Assembly: GCA_903921325.1 (NCBI GenBank)
Contig: CAIXPL010000013.1
Coordinates: 1 to 64,000 of the forward strand
Direction of reading: 5' to 3'
DNA length: 64,000 bases
Origin: an uncultured Pseudomonadota bacterium
GTDB taxonomy: Bacteria > Pseudomonadota > Gammaproteobacteria > Burkholderiales > SG8-39
This document shows, one piece after another, positions 55,664 through 64,000 of the stretch (the stretch's first letter is position 1; each line of letters opens with the position of its first letter). The notes below the pieces were generated by a model, which did not search any database, was not told the origin of the DNA, and saw only the letters and a program-made list of their open reading frames with translations. A program made the translations under genes and the position numbers.

Positions 55664-56878
55664 ATGACGCAAGCGCGTGCACAGGCTCTGCAAGGCCTCA
55701 AGGTGGTTGAACTCGGTCAACTCATTGCTGGCCCGTTTGCAGGAAAGTTTTTTGCCGAATTCGGCGCAGAAGTGATCAAGATCGAGCCGCCGGCAACGGC
55801 GACGTCAAACGGCGGCGATCCGCTGCGCAGCTGGCGCAAGCTGCATCAGGGCACCTCTCTGTGGTGGTATGTGCAGAATCGCAACAAAAAGTCGGTCACT
55901 GCCGACCTGCGCTCGGAAGAGGGCCGCGACGTGGTGCGGCGCCTCGCGCTCGAAGCCGACGTGGTGATCGAGAATTTTCGTGCAGGCACGATGGAGAAGT
56001 GGGGCCTCGATCACGCCAGCCTGGTGGCGCAGAACCCCGGTCTGATCATGCTGCGCCTGTCGGGGTTCGGCCAAAGTGGTCCGATGAAAGACCTGGCCGG
56101 TTTTGGCATTGTCGGTGAGTCGATGGGCGGATTGCGCTATATCACCGGCTTCCCGGATCGTCCCCCCGTTCGGCCGAATCTGTCGATCGGCGACGGTCTG
56201 GCCGCGCTGCACGGCGTGATCGGCGTGATGATGGCCTTGCAGCATCGCGCGCGCACCGGTCGCGGGCAGGTCGTTGATGTCGCGTTGTATGAAGCGGTGT
56301 TTAACATGATGGAGAGCCTGGTGCCCGAATTTGACCGCTACGGGGTCATTCGCGAACGCACCGGCACCAATCTCACCGGCATCGTGCCCTCCAATACCTA
56401 TCCGACCGCCGATGGTACCCACGTAGTAATCGGGGGAAATGGCGACAGTATTTTCAAACGCCTGATGGCCGCGGTCGGCCGCGCCGATCTGGCCAATGAT
56501 CCGGCCCTTGCCGACAATGCCGGGCGCGCCACCCGTGCCGATGAAATTGACGCGGCGATTGGTGCCTGGACGGTACAGCATTCCGCCGACGAGGTATTGC
56601 GCGTCATGGGCGCCGCGCAGGTGCCTTCGGGCAAAATCTACACCGCCGCCGACATCGTGTCCGATGCGCAATTCATTGCGCGCGAAATGATCAAGACCAT
56701 CGAACTGCCCGATGGCACACCGCTCAAGGTGCCAGGCATTGTTCCCAAGCTCTCGGAGACCCCGGGCGATCTGGGGCAATTGAGCCCGGCGCTGGGCGCG
56801 CATACCGAAGAGGTGTTGCGCGGGATTGGCATCACTGATCAGCAGATTGCGCAGATGCGCGAGCGCGGCGTGATCTGA
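55664..56878 (+). CDS. Family III CoA-transferase (CaiB/BaiF)
   Basis: Family III CoA-transferases move CoA between organic acids. From 55664 the protein has 404 residues: LKVVELGQLIAGPFAGKFFA and FGAEVIKIEPP at the N-terminus, TADLRSEEGRDVVRRL, and the catalytic Asp candidate D177 in LSIGDGLAALHGVIG. The C-terminal part (EEVLRGIGITDQQIAQMRER) is typical. The open frame runs on far upstream over antisense dnaX; those residues are not family-like, so the ATG after the dnaX divergence was taken. Substrate unknown. Confidence 0.9.
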   Translation: MTQARAQALQGLKVVELGQLIAGPFAGKFFAEFGAEVIKIEPPATATSNGGDPLRSWRKLHQGTSLWWYVQNRNKKSVTADLRSEEGRDVVRRLALEADVVIENFRAGTMEKWGLDHASLVAQNPGLIMLRLSGFGQSGPMKDLAGFGIVGESMGGLRYITGFPDRPPVRPNLSIGDGLAALHGVIGVMMALQHRARTGRGQVVDVALYEAVFNMMESLVPEFDRYGVIRERTGTNLTGIVPSNTYPTADGTHVVIGGNGDSIFKRLMAAVGRADLANDPALADNAGRATRADEIDAAIGAWTVQHSADEVLRVMGAAQVPSGKIYTAADIVSDAQFIAREMIKTIELPDGTPLKVPGIVPKLSETPGDLGQLSPALGAHTEEVLRGIGITDQQIAQMRERGVI

Positions 56879-56921
56879 ATTCGAACGCCGATTCGGGGCC
56901 GGATGAACTTTAGGAGACAAG

Positions 56922-57974
56922 ATGAACAATCATTCGCGGCGGTTCGCGCGCATCGGCCTGTTGTCAGCACTGCTGGCGCTGGCCAATTGCTGTGTTGCGC
57001 AGTCCCAGGCGCAGGCGCAGACGCCCGAGCGCAAGGATGTGCATATCGCGGTTGGCGGCAAAGCCTCGTTCTATTACCTGCCGCTCACCATTGCCGAGCA
57101 GTTGGGTTATTTTCGTGACGAAGGCTTGAACGTCAAGATCAGCGATTTCGCCGGCGGATCGCCGGCGCTGCAGGCGGTGGTGGGTGGCAGCGCCGATGTT
57201 GTGTCAGGTGCCTACGAGCACGTCATCAATCTGCAGGCCAAGAAGCAGATCTTCACGGCTTTCGCGCTCCAAGGTCAGGCACCGCAGATTGCCGTGGGCA
57301 TTGCCAAGGCGCGTGCTGCCAGTTACCACACGCCGCGCGATCTGAAGGGCCTTAAAATCGGTGTGTCGGCACCCGGATCGAGTACCAATATGGTGGTCAA
57401 CTACCTGATCGGACGCCAGGGGCTGAAGCCTTCCGATGTCGCCATCATTGGTGTTGGCACGGCGGCCGGCGCGGTGGCCGCGTTTGGTGCCGGCCAGATC
57501 GATGCCATTTCCAATGTGGAGCCGGTAATTACCCGGCTGGAACAGGCCGGTGGCATTCAAATCATTGCCGATGCACGCACCCGCAAGGGGACCGAGGAGA
57601 TCTTTGGCGGGCCAATGCCAGCGGCCTGCCTGTATGCACCCGAGGCGTTTCTGAAACGCTATCCAGTGACTACGCAGGCGTTAGCCAATGCCATCGTCCG
57701 CGCCGATCACTGGATTCAGCAAGCCTCGCCGCAGGATGTTCTGAAAACCGTGCCCGAAGCGTATTTCGCGGCTGACAAGGCGCTCTATCTGTTTGCATTC
57801 AACAAAGTCCGCGACGCGTTCTCGCCCGATGGCGTGATGGCCGAGGCCGGCCCGCGCACCACACTCAAGGTGCTGCCTACGTTCAATCCCGAGGTCGTAC
57901 CCGCGCAGATTCAGCTTGAGCGCACCTACACCAATGAATTTGCCCGCAAGGCAAATCAGCGCTACTACCCGTGA
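56922..57974 (+). CDS. ABC transporter substrate-binding protein, NMT1/SsuA type
   Basis: A periplasmic binding protein of the nitrate/sulfonate/taurine or thiamine-precursor group. The 350-residue protein has a signal peptide (LLSALLALANCCVAQSQA), then KDVHIAVGGKASFYYLPLTI and AEQLGYFRDEGLNVKISDFA, the NMT1-like fold signature. AGGAG stands before the ATG. It stands 43 bp after the CoA-transferase and forms an operon with the next two genes. The ligand cannot be told from sequence. Confidence 0.9.
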   Translation: MNNHSRRFARIGLLSALLALANCCVAQSQAQAQTPERKDVHIAVGGKASFYYLPLTIAEQLGYFRDEGLNVKISDFAGGSPALQAVVGGSADVVSGAYEHVINLQAKKQIFTAFALQGQAPQIAVGIAKARAASYHTPRDLKGLKIGVSAPGSSTNMVVNYLIGRQGLKPSDVAIIGVGTAAGAVAAFGAGQIDAISNVEPVITRLEQAGGIQIIADARTRKGTEEIFGGPMPAACLYAPEAFLKRYPVTTQALANAIVRADHWIQQASPQDVLKTVPEAYFAADKALYLFAFNKVRDAFSPDGVMAEAGPRTTLKVLPTFNPEVVPAQIQLERTYTNEFARKANQRYYP

Positions 57975-58843
57975 TGCCGGCCGCGGTCGATTTAAGTCTG
58001 GAGCTGGACCAGATCAGTTGTCGCTTTGCCTCGCGCGACGATCCGGGTAAGCCCTATCTGGCGGTGTCGCAGGCGAGTCTTGCGGTTCGCGAGGGGGAGT
58101 TTGTCTCCATCGTCGGTCCGACCGGATGTGGCAAATCGACCCTGCTCAATGTGGCCGCTGGCCTGCTGGCACCGAGCGAAGGCAGCGTACGGGTCCATGG
58201 CAAACCGTTGGCAGGTATCAATCGTGATGCAGGCTACATGTTTCAAGCCGACGCGCTGATGCCCTGGCGCTCGGCGATCGACAACGTGACGGCGGGGCTG
58301 GAGTTTCGCGGTGTGCCGGCGTCGCAGGCCCTGGCGCAGGGCCATCAGTGGCTGCAGCGGGTCGGGTTGGGGGGCTTTGCGCAACGCTATCCGCATCAAC
58401 TGTCTGGCGGCATGCGCAAGCGTGTGGCGCTCGCCCAGATGCTCGTGCTCAATCCCGAGATCCTGTTGATGGACGAACCGTTTTCCGCGCTCGATATCCA
58501 GACCCGCTTGCTCATGGAAAACGAGTTGCTGGCGATCTGGAGTTCAAGTGCTGCGGCACTCGGTGGTCCGGGCAAGGGCGCGCAGCGCAAGTCGGTGATA
58601 TTTATTACGCACGATCTGGAGGAGGCGATTTCGCTCTCTGATCGTGTCGTGGTGCTGTCGGCCGGTCCGGCCACGCGACCGATCGGGGAATTTGCAATCG
58701 ACCTGCCGCGTCCGCGCGATGTGGCCGAGGTGCGCCTCACCCCGCGATTTGTTGAATTGCATCAACTCATCTGGCATGCCATGAAGGATGAAGTGATGAA
58801 GGCCTATAGCAAGCAGTTCAAGCCGATCGAGTTGGGCGCATGA
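57974..58843 (+). CDS. ABC transporter ATP-binding protein, SsuB/TauB type
   Basis: ATPase of the importer. The 289-residue protein has Walker A GPTGCGKST at 48-56, Q-loop in YMFQADALMPWRS, signature LSGGMRKRVALAQ, Walker B ILLMDEPFSALD and switch His in FITHDLEEAISLSDRV. ATG at 57974 is one base inside the stop of the binding protein (TGATG); a GTG at 57971 is an alternative. A Gly/Ala insertion (AALGGPGKGAQRKS) sits before the switch strand. Confidence 0.93.
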   Translation: MPAAVDLSLELDQISCRFASRDDPGKPYLAVSQASLAVREGEFVSIVGPTGCGKSTLLNVAAGLLAPSEGSVRVHGKPLAGINRDAGYMFQADALMPWRSAIDNVTAGLEFRGVPASQALAQGHQWLQRVGLGGFAQRYPHQLSGGMRKRVALAQMLVLNPEILLMDEPFSALDIQTRLLMENELLAIWSSSAAALGGPGKGAQRKSVIFITHDLEEAISLSDRVVVLSAGPATRPIGEFAIDLPRPRDVAEVRLTPRFVELHQLIWHAMKDEVMKAYSKQFKPIELGA

Positions 58844-59634
58844 AGATCCGCTTGGCCCAATTGAGCTTGCTGCTTGCCTGCCTCGTACTGTGGGGTGTCC
58901 TCACCAGCCCGCAGGTGCCGGCCTTCTATTTTGACAATCCGGACAAGGCAGCGTTTTTCTTTGGTGAACCGCTTAAAGTCCTTGACCGCTTGATCGCCTG
59001 GTTTGTGAGCGGTGAGATCTATTCGCATCTGTGGGTGACGCTGGTCGAGACGTTGCTCGCATTTGCCATCGGTACCGGGGCGGGGATCGGTATCGGTCTG
59101 TGGCTTGGCCTGGCACCGACCGCGGCCGCCATACTCGACCCGTATGTGAAAGGCTTGAACGCCATGCCGCGGGTGATCCTCGCGCCCATTTTCATGGTCT
59201 GGTTCGGCCTGGGCATGGCCTCGAAGGTGGCGCTCGGGGTGACCCTGGTGTTTTTTATTGTGTTTTTTAATGTCTATCAGGGCGTGCGCGAGGTGAGTCC
59301 GGCCATTCTGGCCAACGCGCGCATGCTCGGGGCGAGTCAGCGCCAGTTGTTACGCGCGGTGTACCTGCCAAGTGCGCTGTCCTGGGTGTTCGCCAGTCTG
59401 CACAATTCGGTAGGTCTCGCCTTTGTCGGCGCGGTCGTGGGCGAATACCTCGGTTCGGCCGAAGGGGTGGGCTACCTGATCCATCAGGCCGAGGGGGTGT
59501 TCGATATCAACACGGTAATCGCCGGCATTGCGCTGCTGACTGCGTTTGCCCTGGTACTCGACGCACTGGTCGGATGGATCGAACGCCGCCTGATGGTGTG
59601 GCAGCCCTCGGCAAACACGAGCGGCCAACTGTGA
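58840..59634 (+). CDS. ABC transporter permease, SsuC/TauC type
   Basis: Membrane subunit of the importer. The 264-residue protein has about six membrane segments and the EAA-type loop VSPAILANARMLGASQRQLL followed by RAVYLPSALSWVF, the BPD_transp_1 contact with the ATPase. It overlaps the ATPase gene by four bases. Its 3' end faces the molybdenum enzyme gene 14 bp away. Confidence 0.92.
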   Translation: MKIRLAQLSLLLACLVLWGVLTSPQVPAFYFDNPDKAAFFFGEPLKVLDRLIAWFVSGEIYSHLWVTLVETLLAFAIGTGAGIGIGLWLGLAPTAAAILDPYVKGLNAMPRVILAPIFMVWFGLGMASKVALGVTLVFFIVFFNVYQGVREVSPAILANARMLGASQRQLLRAVYLPSALSWVFASLHNSVGLAFVGAVVGEYLGSAEGVGYLIHQAEGVFDINTVIAGIALLTAFALVLDALVGWIERRLMVWQPSANTSGQL

Positions 59635-59648
59635 GGCGCATTGGTCGA

Positions 59649-61973
59649 TCAGGCAGCCGCTTGGTGTATCGCCTGCCATACCCTTTGCGGTGTTGCCGGC
59701 ATGTCAATGTGGCTCACGCCCATGGGTCGTAGCGCATCGATGATCGCGTTGATGATGGTGGGTGGTGCAGCGACACAACCGGCTTCGCCCACGCCTTTGA
59801 CACCAACCGGGTTGGTCAGACAGGGGATTTCGATGAAATCGGCCGCCATTTGCTGCGGCATGTCATCGCTGCGCGGCATGGTGTAGTCGGTGAAGCTGCC
59901 GGTGACGAGCTGACCTGACTGAGGGTCGTACACGACACGTTCGTGCAATGCCTGGCCGAACCCTTGTGCGAGGCCCCCTTCGATCTGACCTTCACACACC
60001 ATCGGGTTGATCACCACGCCCACATCGTCGACCACGGCGTAGCGATCGATGAAGACCTCACCGGTATCCGGGTCGACCTCGAGTTCGCAGCAATGGGCAC
60101 CATTGGGAAAGTTGGGCGGGTCGCCGGCAAATGATGCTGCGGCTTCCAGGCCGATGCCGAATTGTCGGGGCAACCCGACCGGACGATAGAACATCTTGGC
60201 GACATCGACCATCGACACCTTGCGATCGGTGCCCGCAATGGTGAAATTCCCCTCGGCAAAGCTGACATCGGCAGCGGCAGTCTCCATCATGTGGGCGGCG
60301 AGCGGACGCGCTTTTTCGATCAATGCCTCGGCTGCCAGTTTGATGGCACTGCCCCCGATCATCGAGCTGCGCGAGGCATAGGTGCCACGGCCAAACGGCA
60401 CCTGGCTGGTATCGCCTTGCAGATAGCGAATCGTCTCAAACGGCACGCCAAGGTATTGCGCGGCCAGTTGCGCGAACGTGGTGGCATGCCCTTGACCATG
60501 CGAGAAGGTACCAGCCACGATGGTGAGCGTGCCGCCCGGATCAAAGCGCAGTTCCATGCGGTCGTTGAACACGCCGCAGTCCTCGATGTAATAGGTAAAG
60601 GCACGCCCGCGCACACGTCCGCGTGCGGCGCTTGCGCTTTGTCTGGCGGCATAACCGGCCCAGTCGGCCAGTTCGATGCATCGATTGGTGAGCCGATCAA
60701 ACTCACCGCTGTCATAGGTAAGACCGGTGCCGGTGGCATAGGGCATGGCCGCGGGGCGAATGTAATTGAGGCGCCGCAATGCGATCGGATCCATGCCCAG
60801 CTTGGCAGCAGCAGCATCCATCAGACGCTCGGTCAGGTAGACCGCCTCGGGACGCCCGGCGCCACGGTAGGGTGTGGTTGGCACCGTATGGGTGAAGATC
60901 GCACGGGTCGCCACATGCACCGCAGGCACCGCGTACACATTGGGAATGAGTTTGAGCGAATAGAGCACTGGCACCACGGCCGCGCCTGAGACATAGGCAC
61001 CCATGCCGTGCAGCGCCTGTGCGCGGATGGCAAGAATGTGCCCGCTTGCATCGAGGGCCATCTCGCCACGAACGACCTGGTCGCGGCCATGATTGTCGGT
61101 GAGCAGGCTCTCGGAGCGGGTGGCAATCCATTTCACCGGGCGACCCAGCCGGCGCGAGGCGAGCAGCACCAGTCCTTCTTCAGGGTAGGCGCCGCCTTTC
61201 ATGCCAAAGCCGCCACCAACATCGCGCGCAACCACTCTGAACTGGGTCTCTGGCAGGTGAAACACCGCCTGGGCGAGGATGGTGCGAATCGCATGCGGCC
61301 CCTGCGTGCTGGTATACAGGGTGTAGCTGTCATCGCCGCGCTCGTAGGCGCCGATGCAGCCGCGTGTTTCCATCGAATTGGCCGAAATGCGGTTGTTTTC
61401 CAGTCGCAGCGAGACGACGTGGGCAGCACTGGCAAAGGCAGCATCGGTGGCGTCTTTGTTGCCCAGCATCAGCGGGAAGGCCATATTGCTGGTCCACTCG
61501 TCCCAGACCTTGGGCGCGTCGGGTGCAATTGCCTGCTCGCTGTCGGTGACAAAGGGCAGCTCTTCGTAGTCGACTTCGATCAGCGGCAATGCTTCCTGCG
61601 CCTGTTCGCTGGTCTCAGCCACCACAAACGCGACGTAGTCACCGACATAGCGTACCTTGTCATGCGAGAGCAGAGTGCGAAACGTCCGGTAGCCCTTGGG
61701 GCCACCCATGTCCTCAGGCATGAACAAGGGGCCGATGCCGCCCAGCCCTTCGGCCTGAATATCTGCTCCGGTGAGCACAGAAAGCACGCCCGGGGCTGCC
61801 CGCGCGGCCGCCGTATTGATCGATCGGATGCGCGCATGCGGCAGCGGTGAGGTGAGCACCGCGCCCCAGGCCTGGTGGGCCAGATCAATATCGTCGACGT
61901 AGCAGCCGCTACCGGTCAGAAAACGCTTGTCCTCGACCCGTTGAACCGACTGTCCGATGCCAAACCTGTTCAT
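59649..61973 (-). CDS. Molybdenum hydroxylase large subunit (CoxL/XdhB-like)
   Basis: Large subunit of the xanthine oxidase family, which binds the Mo-pterin cytosine dinucleotide cofactor. The 774-residue protein has GQSVQRVEDKRFLTGSG, the cofactor motif DVGGGFGMKGG (251-261), the loop P368-Y-R-G-A-G-R374 and the conserved Glu in GVKGVGEAGCVAAPP. PYRGAGR is not the AYxCSFR loop of true CO dehydrogenase, so a substrate like an aldehyde or heterocycle is more likely. The FAD and iron-sulfur subunits that usually accompany it are not nearby. Confidence 0.9.
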   Translation of the reverse strand: MNRFGIGQSVQRVEDKRFLTGSGCYVDDIDLAHQAWGAVLTSPLPHARIRSINTAAARAAPGVLSVLTGADIQAEGLGGIGPLFMPEDMGGPKGYRTFRTLLSHDKVRYVGDYVAFVVAETSEQAQEALPLIEVDYEELPFVTDSEQAIAPDAPKVWDEWTSNMAFPLMLGNKDATDAAFASAAHVVSLRLENNRISANSMETRGCIGAYERGDDSYTLYTSTQGPHAIRTILAQAVFHLPETQFRVVARDVGGGFGMKGGAYPEEGLVLLASRRLGRPVKWIATRSESLLTDNHGRDQVVRGEMALDASGHILAIRAQALHGMGAYVSGAAVVPVLYSLKLIPNVYAVPAVHVATRAIFTHTVPTTPYRGAGRPEAVYLTERLMDAAAAKLGMDPIALRRLNYIRPAAMPYATGTGLTYDSGEFDRLTNRCIELADWAGYAARQSASAARGRVRGRAFTYYIEDCGVFNDRMELRFDPGGTLTIVAGTFSHGQGHATTFAQLAAQYLGVPFETIRYLQGDTSQVPFGRGTYASRSSMIGGSAIKLAAEALIEKARPLAAHMMETAAADVSFAEGNFTIAGTDRKVSMVDVAKMFYRPVGLPRQFGIGLEAAASFAGDPPNFPNGAHCCELEVDPDTGEVFIDRYAVVDDVGVVINPMVCEGQIEGGLAQGFGQALHERVVYDPQSGQLVTGSFTDYTMPRSDDMPQQMAADFIEIPCLTNPVGVKGVGEAGCVAAPPTIINAIIDALRPMGVSHIDMPATPQRVWQAIHQAAA

Positions 61974-62284
61974 ATCGCTTTGTCTCCGCTAGCGCTGTGC
62001 CGTCTTCCCTGTCGCCCAGCCATGGCCGGAGGGCGACGCCGTGCTGTCTTCACCGTCGCCCAGCCACGACTGGAAGCTGACGGTGCGCTGCCCGCACGGT
62101 CGGCCATCGACCGTTGGAAGCCGACGGTGTGCGGAGCATAGTGTCGCAGAATCCGGTGAATCTTGGCGATGCCCGCGGTAACATCGGCCCTGGTGGGTTG
62201 TAGCATCTGGTAGCCGGCCAGATGAGTGCGATGACCCAATGAGCATCAAGGTGCAGGCACCACGACACATTGCCCGGAGACTTC
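61974..62284. other. Non-coding region between the Mo hydroxylase and amidohydrolase genes
   Basis: A 311-bp divergent gap. It carries the hairpin-rich repeat at 61995-62130 and no convincing gene. Promoters of both flanking genes should be here but none could be fixed by eye. Confidence 0.6.
61995..62130. repeat. Hairpin-forming imperfect repeats
   Basis: Two copies of about 46 bp share GTCGCCCAGCCA and end in a G-rich part; a partial third follows. Each can form a stem: GTCGCCC 62011-62017 with GGGCGAC 62031-62037; ACCGTC 62052-62057 with GACGGT 62079-62084; ACCGT near 62110 with ACGGT near 62124. They look like REP-type intergenic elements. Confidence 0.55.
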
Positions 62285-63304
62285 ATGAAAAAAATCGACA
62301 TTTACAACCACGTCCTGCCCCCGCGGTATCTCGATCTGGTGCGCGCCAACTCCAAGGATCTGGGCATTTTGAAGCGCATGACCTCGATCCGCGTGCTGTG
62401 GGACATGGAGGCGCGCGTAGCCATGTTGCGTGACTCGTTCCCCGATGTCGTGCAGGTGCTCACGCTGGGGCAGCCGTCGCCCGAGATGCTCGGTGGTCCC
62501 GATCAGTCGCCGGAATTTGCCCGGGTAGCCAATGATGAAATGGCCGAGATCTGCAAACGCTGGCCTGAGCATTTTCCGGCCTTCGTTGCCGCGCTACCAT
62601 GGAACAATCCCAAGGCAGCGATTGAAGAAATGGATCGGGCGATCGGTGATCTGGGCGCGCGTGGCGTGCAGACGGTCAATCAGATCAATGGCCGCGCGCT
62701 GGATGATCCCGAGTTCTTTCCGATTTTCGAGCGCGTTGCCAAGAAATATCAATATCCGGTCTGGATGCATCCGTTCCGCCCGGGTTCCCGCGCCGATTAC
62801 ACGACCGAACAGCGTTCGCAATACGAAATCTGGCAGGTGCTGGGGTGGCCTTTCGACACCTCAGTGGCGATGGCGCGCATGGTGTTCTCGGGCATGCTGG
62901 AGCGTCTGCCCGAGCTGCGTCTGATCACGCACCACTGCGGCGGGATGCTGCCGTATTTTGCCGGCCGTGCCGAGACGCTGTGGGCGCAGTTGGGCAGTCG
63001 CAGCGCCGATGGGGCAGAGGCCGATGTGCTGAAGCGTCTTTCAAAACCACCGATCGAATATTTCAAGATGTTCTACGGCGATACCGTGTTGGGCGGCTCG
63101 GCCTCGGCCTTGCGCTGCGGGCTGGATTTCTTTGGTGCCGACCATGTGGTGTTTGCCTCTGACTGCCCGTTTGATCCGGAAGGCGGTCCGATGTTCATCC
63201 GTGAGGGCATTCGATCAGTCGAATCCCTCGGTCTGTCGGATGAGGATCGCGAGAAGATTTACCTGGGCAATGCACTACGCCTGATGCGCATGAAGAAGCT
63301 CTGA
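62285..63304 (+). CDS. ACMSD-like amidohydrolase (amidohydrolase_2 family)
   Basis: TIM-barrel metal enzyme of the group that includes decarboxylases of aromatic acids and lactone hydrolases. From ATG 62285 (CGGAG in front) it has 339 residues. Metal-site candidates are H9 in IDIYNHVLP, H162 in WMHPFRPG, H216/H217 in LITHHCGGMLPYF and D293 in FASDCPFDPEGG. The usual first strand motif is HxH; here Y7-N-H9 replaces it. Substrate is unknown. It diverges from the Mo enzyme. Confidence 0.88.
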   Translation: MKKIDIYNHVLPPRYLDLVRANSKDLGILKRMTSIRVLWDMEARVAMLRDSFPDVVQVLTLGQPSPEMLGGPDQSPEFARVANDEMAEICKRWPEHFPAFVAALPWNNPKAAIEEMDRAIGDLGARGVQTVNQINGRALDDPEFFPIFERVAKKYQYPVWMHPFRPGSRADYTTEQRSQYEIWQVLGWPFDTSVAMARMVFSGMLERLPELRLITHHCGGMLPYFAGRAETLWAQLGSRSADGAEADVLKRLSKPPIEYFKMFYGDTVLGGSASALRCGLDFFGADHVVFASDCPFDPEGGPMFIREGIRSVESLGLSDEDREKIYLGNALRLMRMKKL

Positions 63305-63309
63305 GCGCG

Positions 63310-63338
63310 GCGACTGCTGATCTTGCAGCCGCAGTCGC
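63310..63338 (+). terminator. Hairpin after the amidohydrolase
   Basis: Perfect 8-bp stem GCGACTGC/GCAGTCGC with a 13-base loop, 6 bp after the stop. No T run, so a weak or Rho-assisted terminator at most. Confidence 0.4.
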
Positions 63339-63431
63339 GCTGATGTTGGCGCACCCGCGTAGCACAGGCGCTTGCCGACGCAGCCGCGCAGCACGTGTGG
63401 ATGCCGCCCCGCAGCCGGCGGCAGTGCCGCC

Positions 63432-64000
63432 CTAGCTCAGAGCGGGCGGTACTTCCACGCCAAGCACCTGGGCAGCGCTTAACAATTCTCCGCGTATCGT
63501 CGCAGGAACGGGAATACCCATGCGTGCCCGTTCCTCGGCCACCCGCGCACCACGTTCACCGGGTAGGCGTATTTCGCTGAAACCTTCGGCGAGCGGGAGT
63601 GACTTGAGGGTGCGCGCCAGCAGGCCCATATCGGCACGGAATTCATCCAGTGGCCGGAACGCTGCAATATCCATCACCAGCATCAACGCATTCTGACTGT
63701 GCCGCTTGGCCCCTTCCGGGCGCAAATGATCGGTGACGAGCGGATTGCCGACGACCAGACTCACCAGCATTTCGATCATGATCGAGAGGCCCGCGCCCTT
63801 GGCGCCGGCGATCGGCAGAGGAATGCTGGCGCGGCGGGCGTCGGTGGTGACCGTTCCTTCGCTGTCGATGGCCGAGCCTGCCGGTAGCGATTCGCCACTG
63901 GCGCGAGCCTGTTGCAGTCGGCGAAATGACACAAGGCTGGTGGCCATGTCAAAGATCACGGGGTCACCCTGCGCACTGGGTAGCGCAAACATGACTGGCG
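63432..64000 (-). CDS. Malate/L-lactate dehydrogenase family (Ldh_2), partial
   Basis: An NAD(P)-dependent 2-hydroxyacid dehydrogenase of the Ldh_2 type (the group of malate, ureidoglycolate and sulfolactate dehydrogenases). Only the C-terminal half is inside the window; the frame is open to the right edge. DPVIFDMATS, PIAGAKGAGLSIMIEMLVS and the C-terminal IRLPGERGARVAEERARMGI are family motifs. It converges with the amidohydrolase gene across 127 bp. Substrate cannot be told. Confidence 0.9.
   Translation of the reverse strand, partial: PVMFALPSAQGDPVIFDMATSLVSFRRLQQARASGESLPAGSAIDSEGTVTTDARRASIPLPIAGAKGAGLSIMIEMLVSLVVGNPLVTDHLRPEGAKRHSQNALMLVMDIAAFRPLDEFRADMGLLARTLKSLPLAEGFSEIRLPGERGARVAEERARMGIPVPATIRGELLSAAQVLGVEVPPALS

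Noticed and set aside
63405-63431. GGCGGCA/TGCCGCC stem after the Ldh_2 gene
   Set aside because: GC-rich short stem with one-base loop and no T run; likely chance in high-GC DNA.

Overview
The window is one stretch of a high-GC betaproteobacterial chromosome, most likely a member of or close to the Burkholderiales. The evidence is the FlhDC master regulator with a C137/C140/C157/C160 zinc site, one very large contiguous flagellar locus, the dnaX-ybaB-recR order, the truB-rpsO-pnp order and a short Ffs-type SRP RNA. No phage, insertion sequence, tRNA or CRISPR array was seen.

Layout. (1) 1-7854 is housekeeping: the 3' part of truB, which carries an in-frame 15-bp tandem repeat, then rpsO, pnp, parE, parC and the 4.5S SRP RNA. 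(2) 7870-51144 is a flagellar island of about 43 kb. It holds essentially the whole class of structural, export and regulatory genes: fliLMNOPQR, fliK, fliFGHIJ, fliE, a PilZ brake protein, flhX with a second fliK-like gene, fliS, fliT and a fliT-like gene, fliD, flaG, fliC, flhDC, motAB, flhBAFG, fliA, flgAMN, flgBCDEFGHIJ and flgKL. No chemotaxis gene lies inside it. (3) 51259-52622 encodes a NarL-type response regulator and a short soluble histidine kinase. (4) 52775-55465 is recR, ybaB and dnaX. (5) 55664 to the right edge is a metabolic region: a family III CoA-transferase, a nitrate/sulfonate/taurine-type ABC importer, a lone molybdenum hydroxylase large subunit, an ACMSD-like amidohydrolase and a partial Ldh_2-type dehydrogenase.

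How it works together. FlhDC at the top should switch on the class II operons (fliE/fliF, flhB, fliL, flgB/flgA). I see a shared partly palindromic element upstream of several of these. FliA (sigma28), held by FlgM, then fires late genes. Six upstream regions (fliC, fliS, fliD, motA, flgM, flgK) carry sigma28-like boxes of the form TCAnGAAT-N11-GCCGATA, so the regulatory cascade can be read directly from the DNA. FlhF and an FlhG that has lost its ATP-binding loop should control flagellar placement or number.

The points most worth checking are the QEGQA pentapeptide array inside TruB, the P-loop-less FlhG, the shared class II operator-like element, the palindrome upstream of flhD, the R90-to-Q change in the flagellin TLR5 site, and the second FliK plus FlhX pair.
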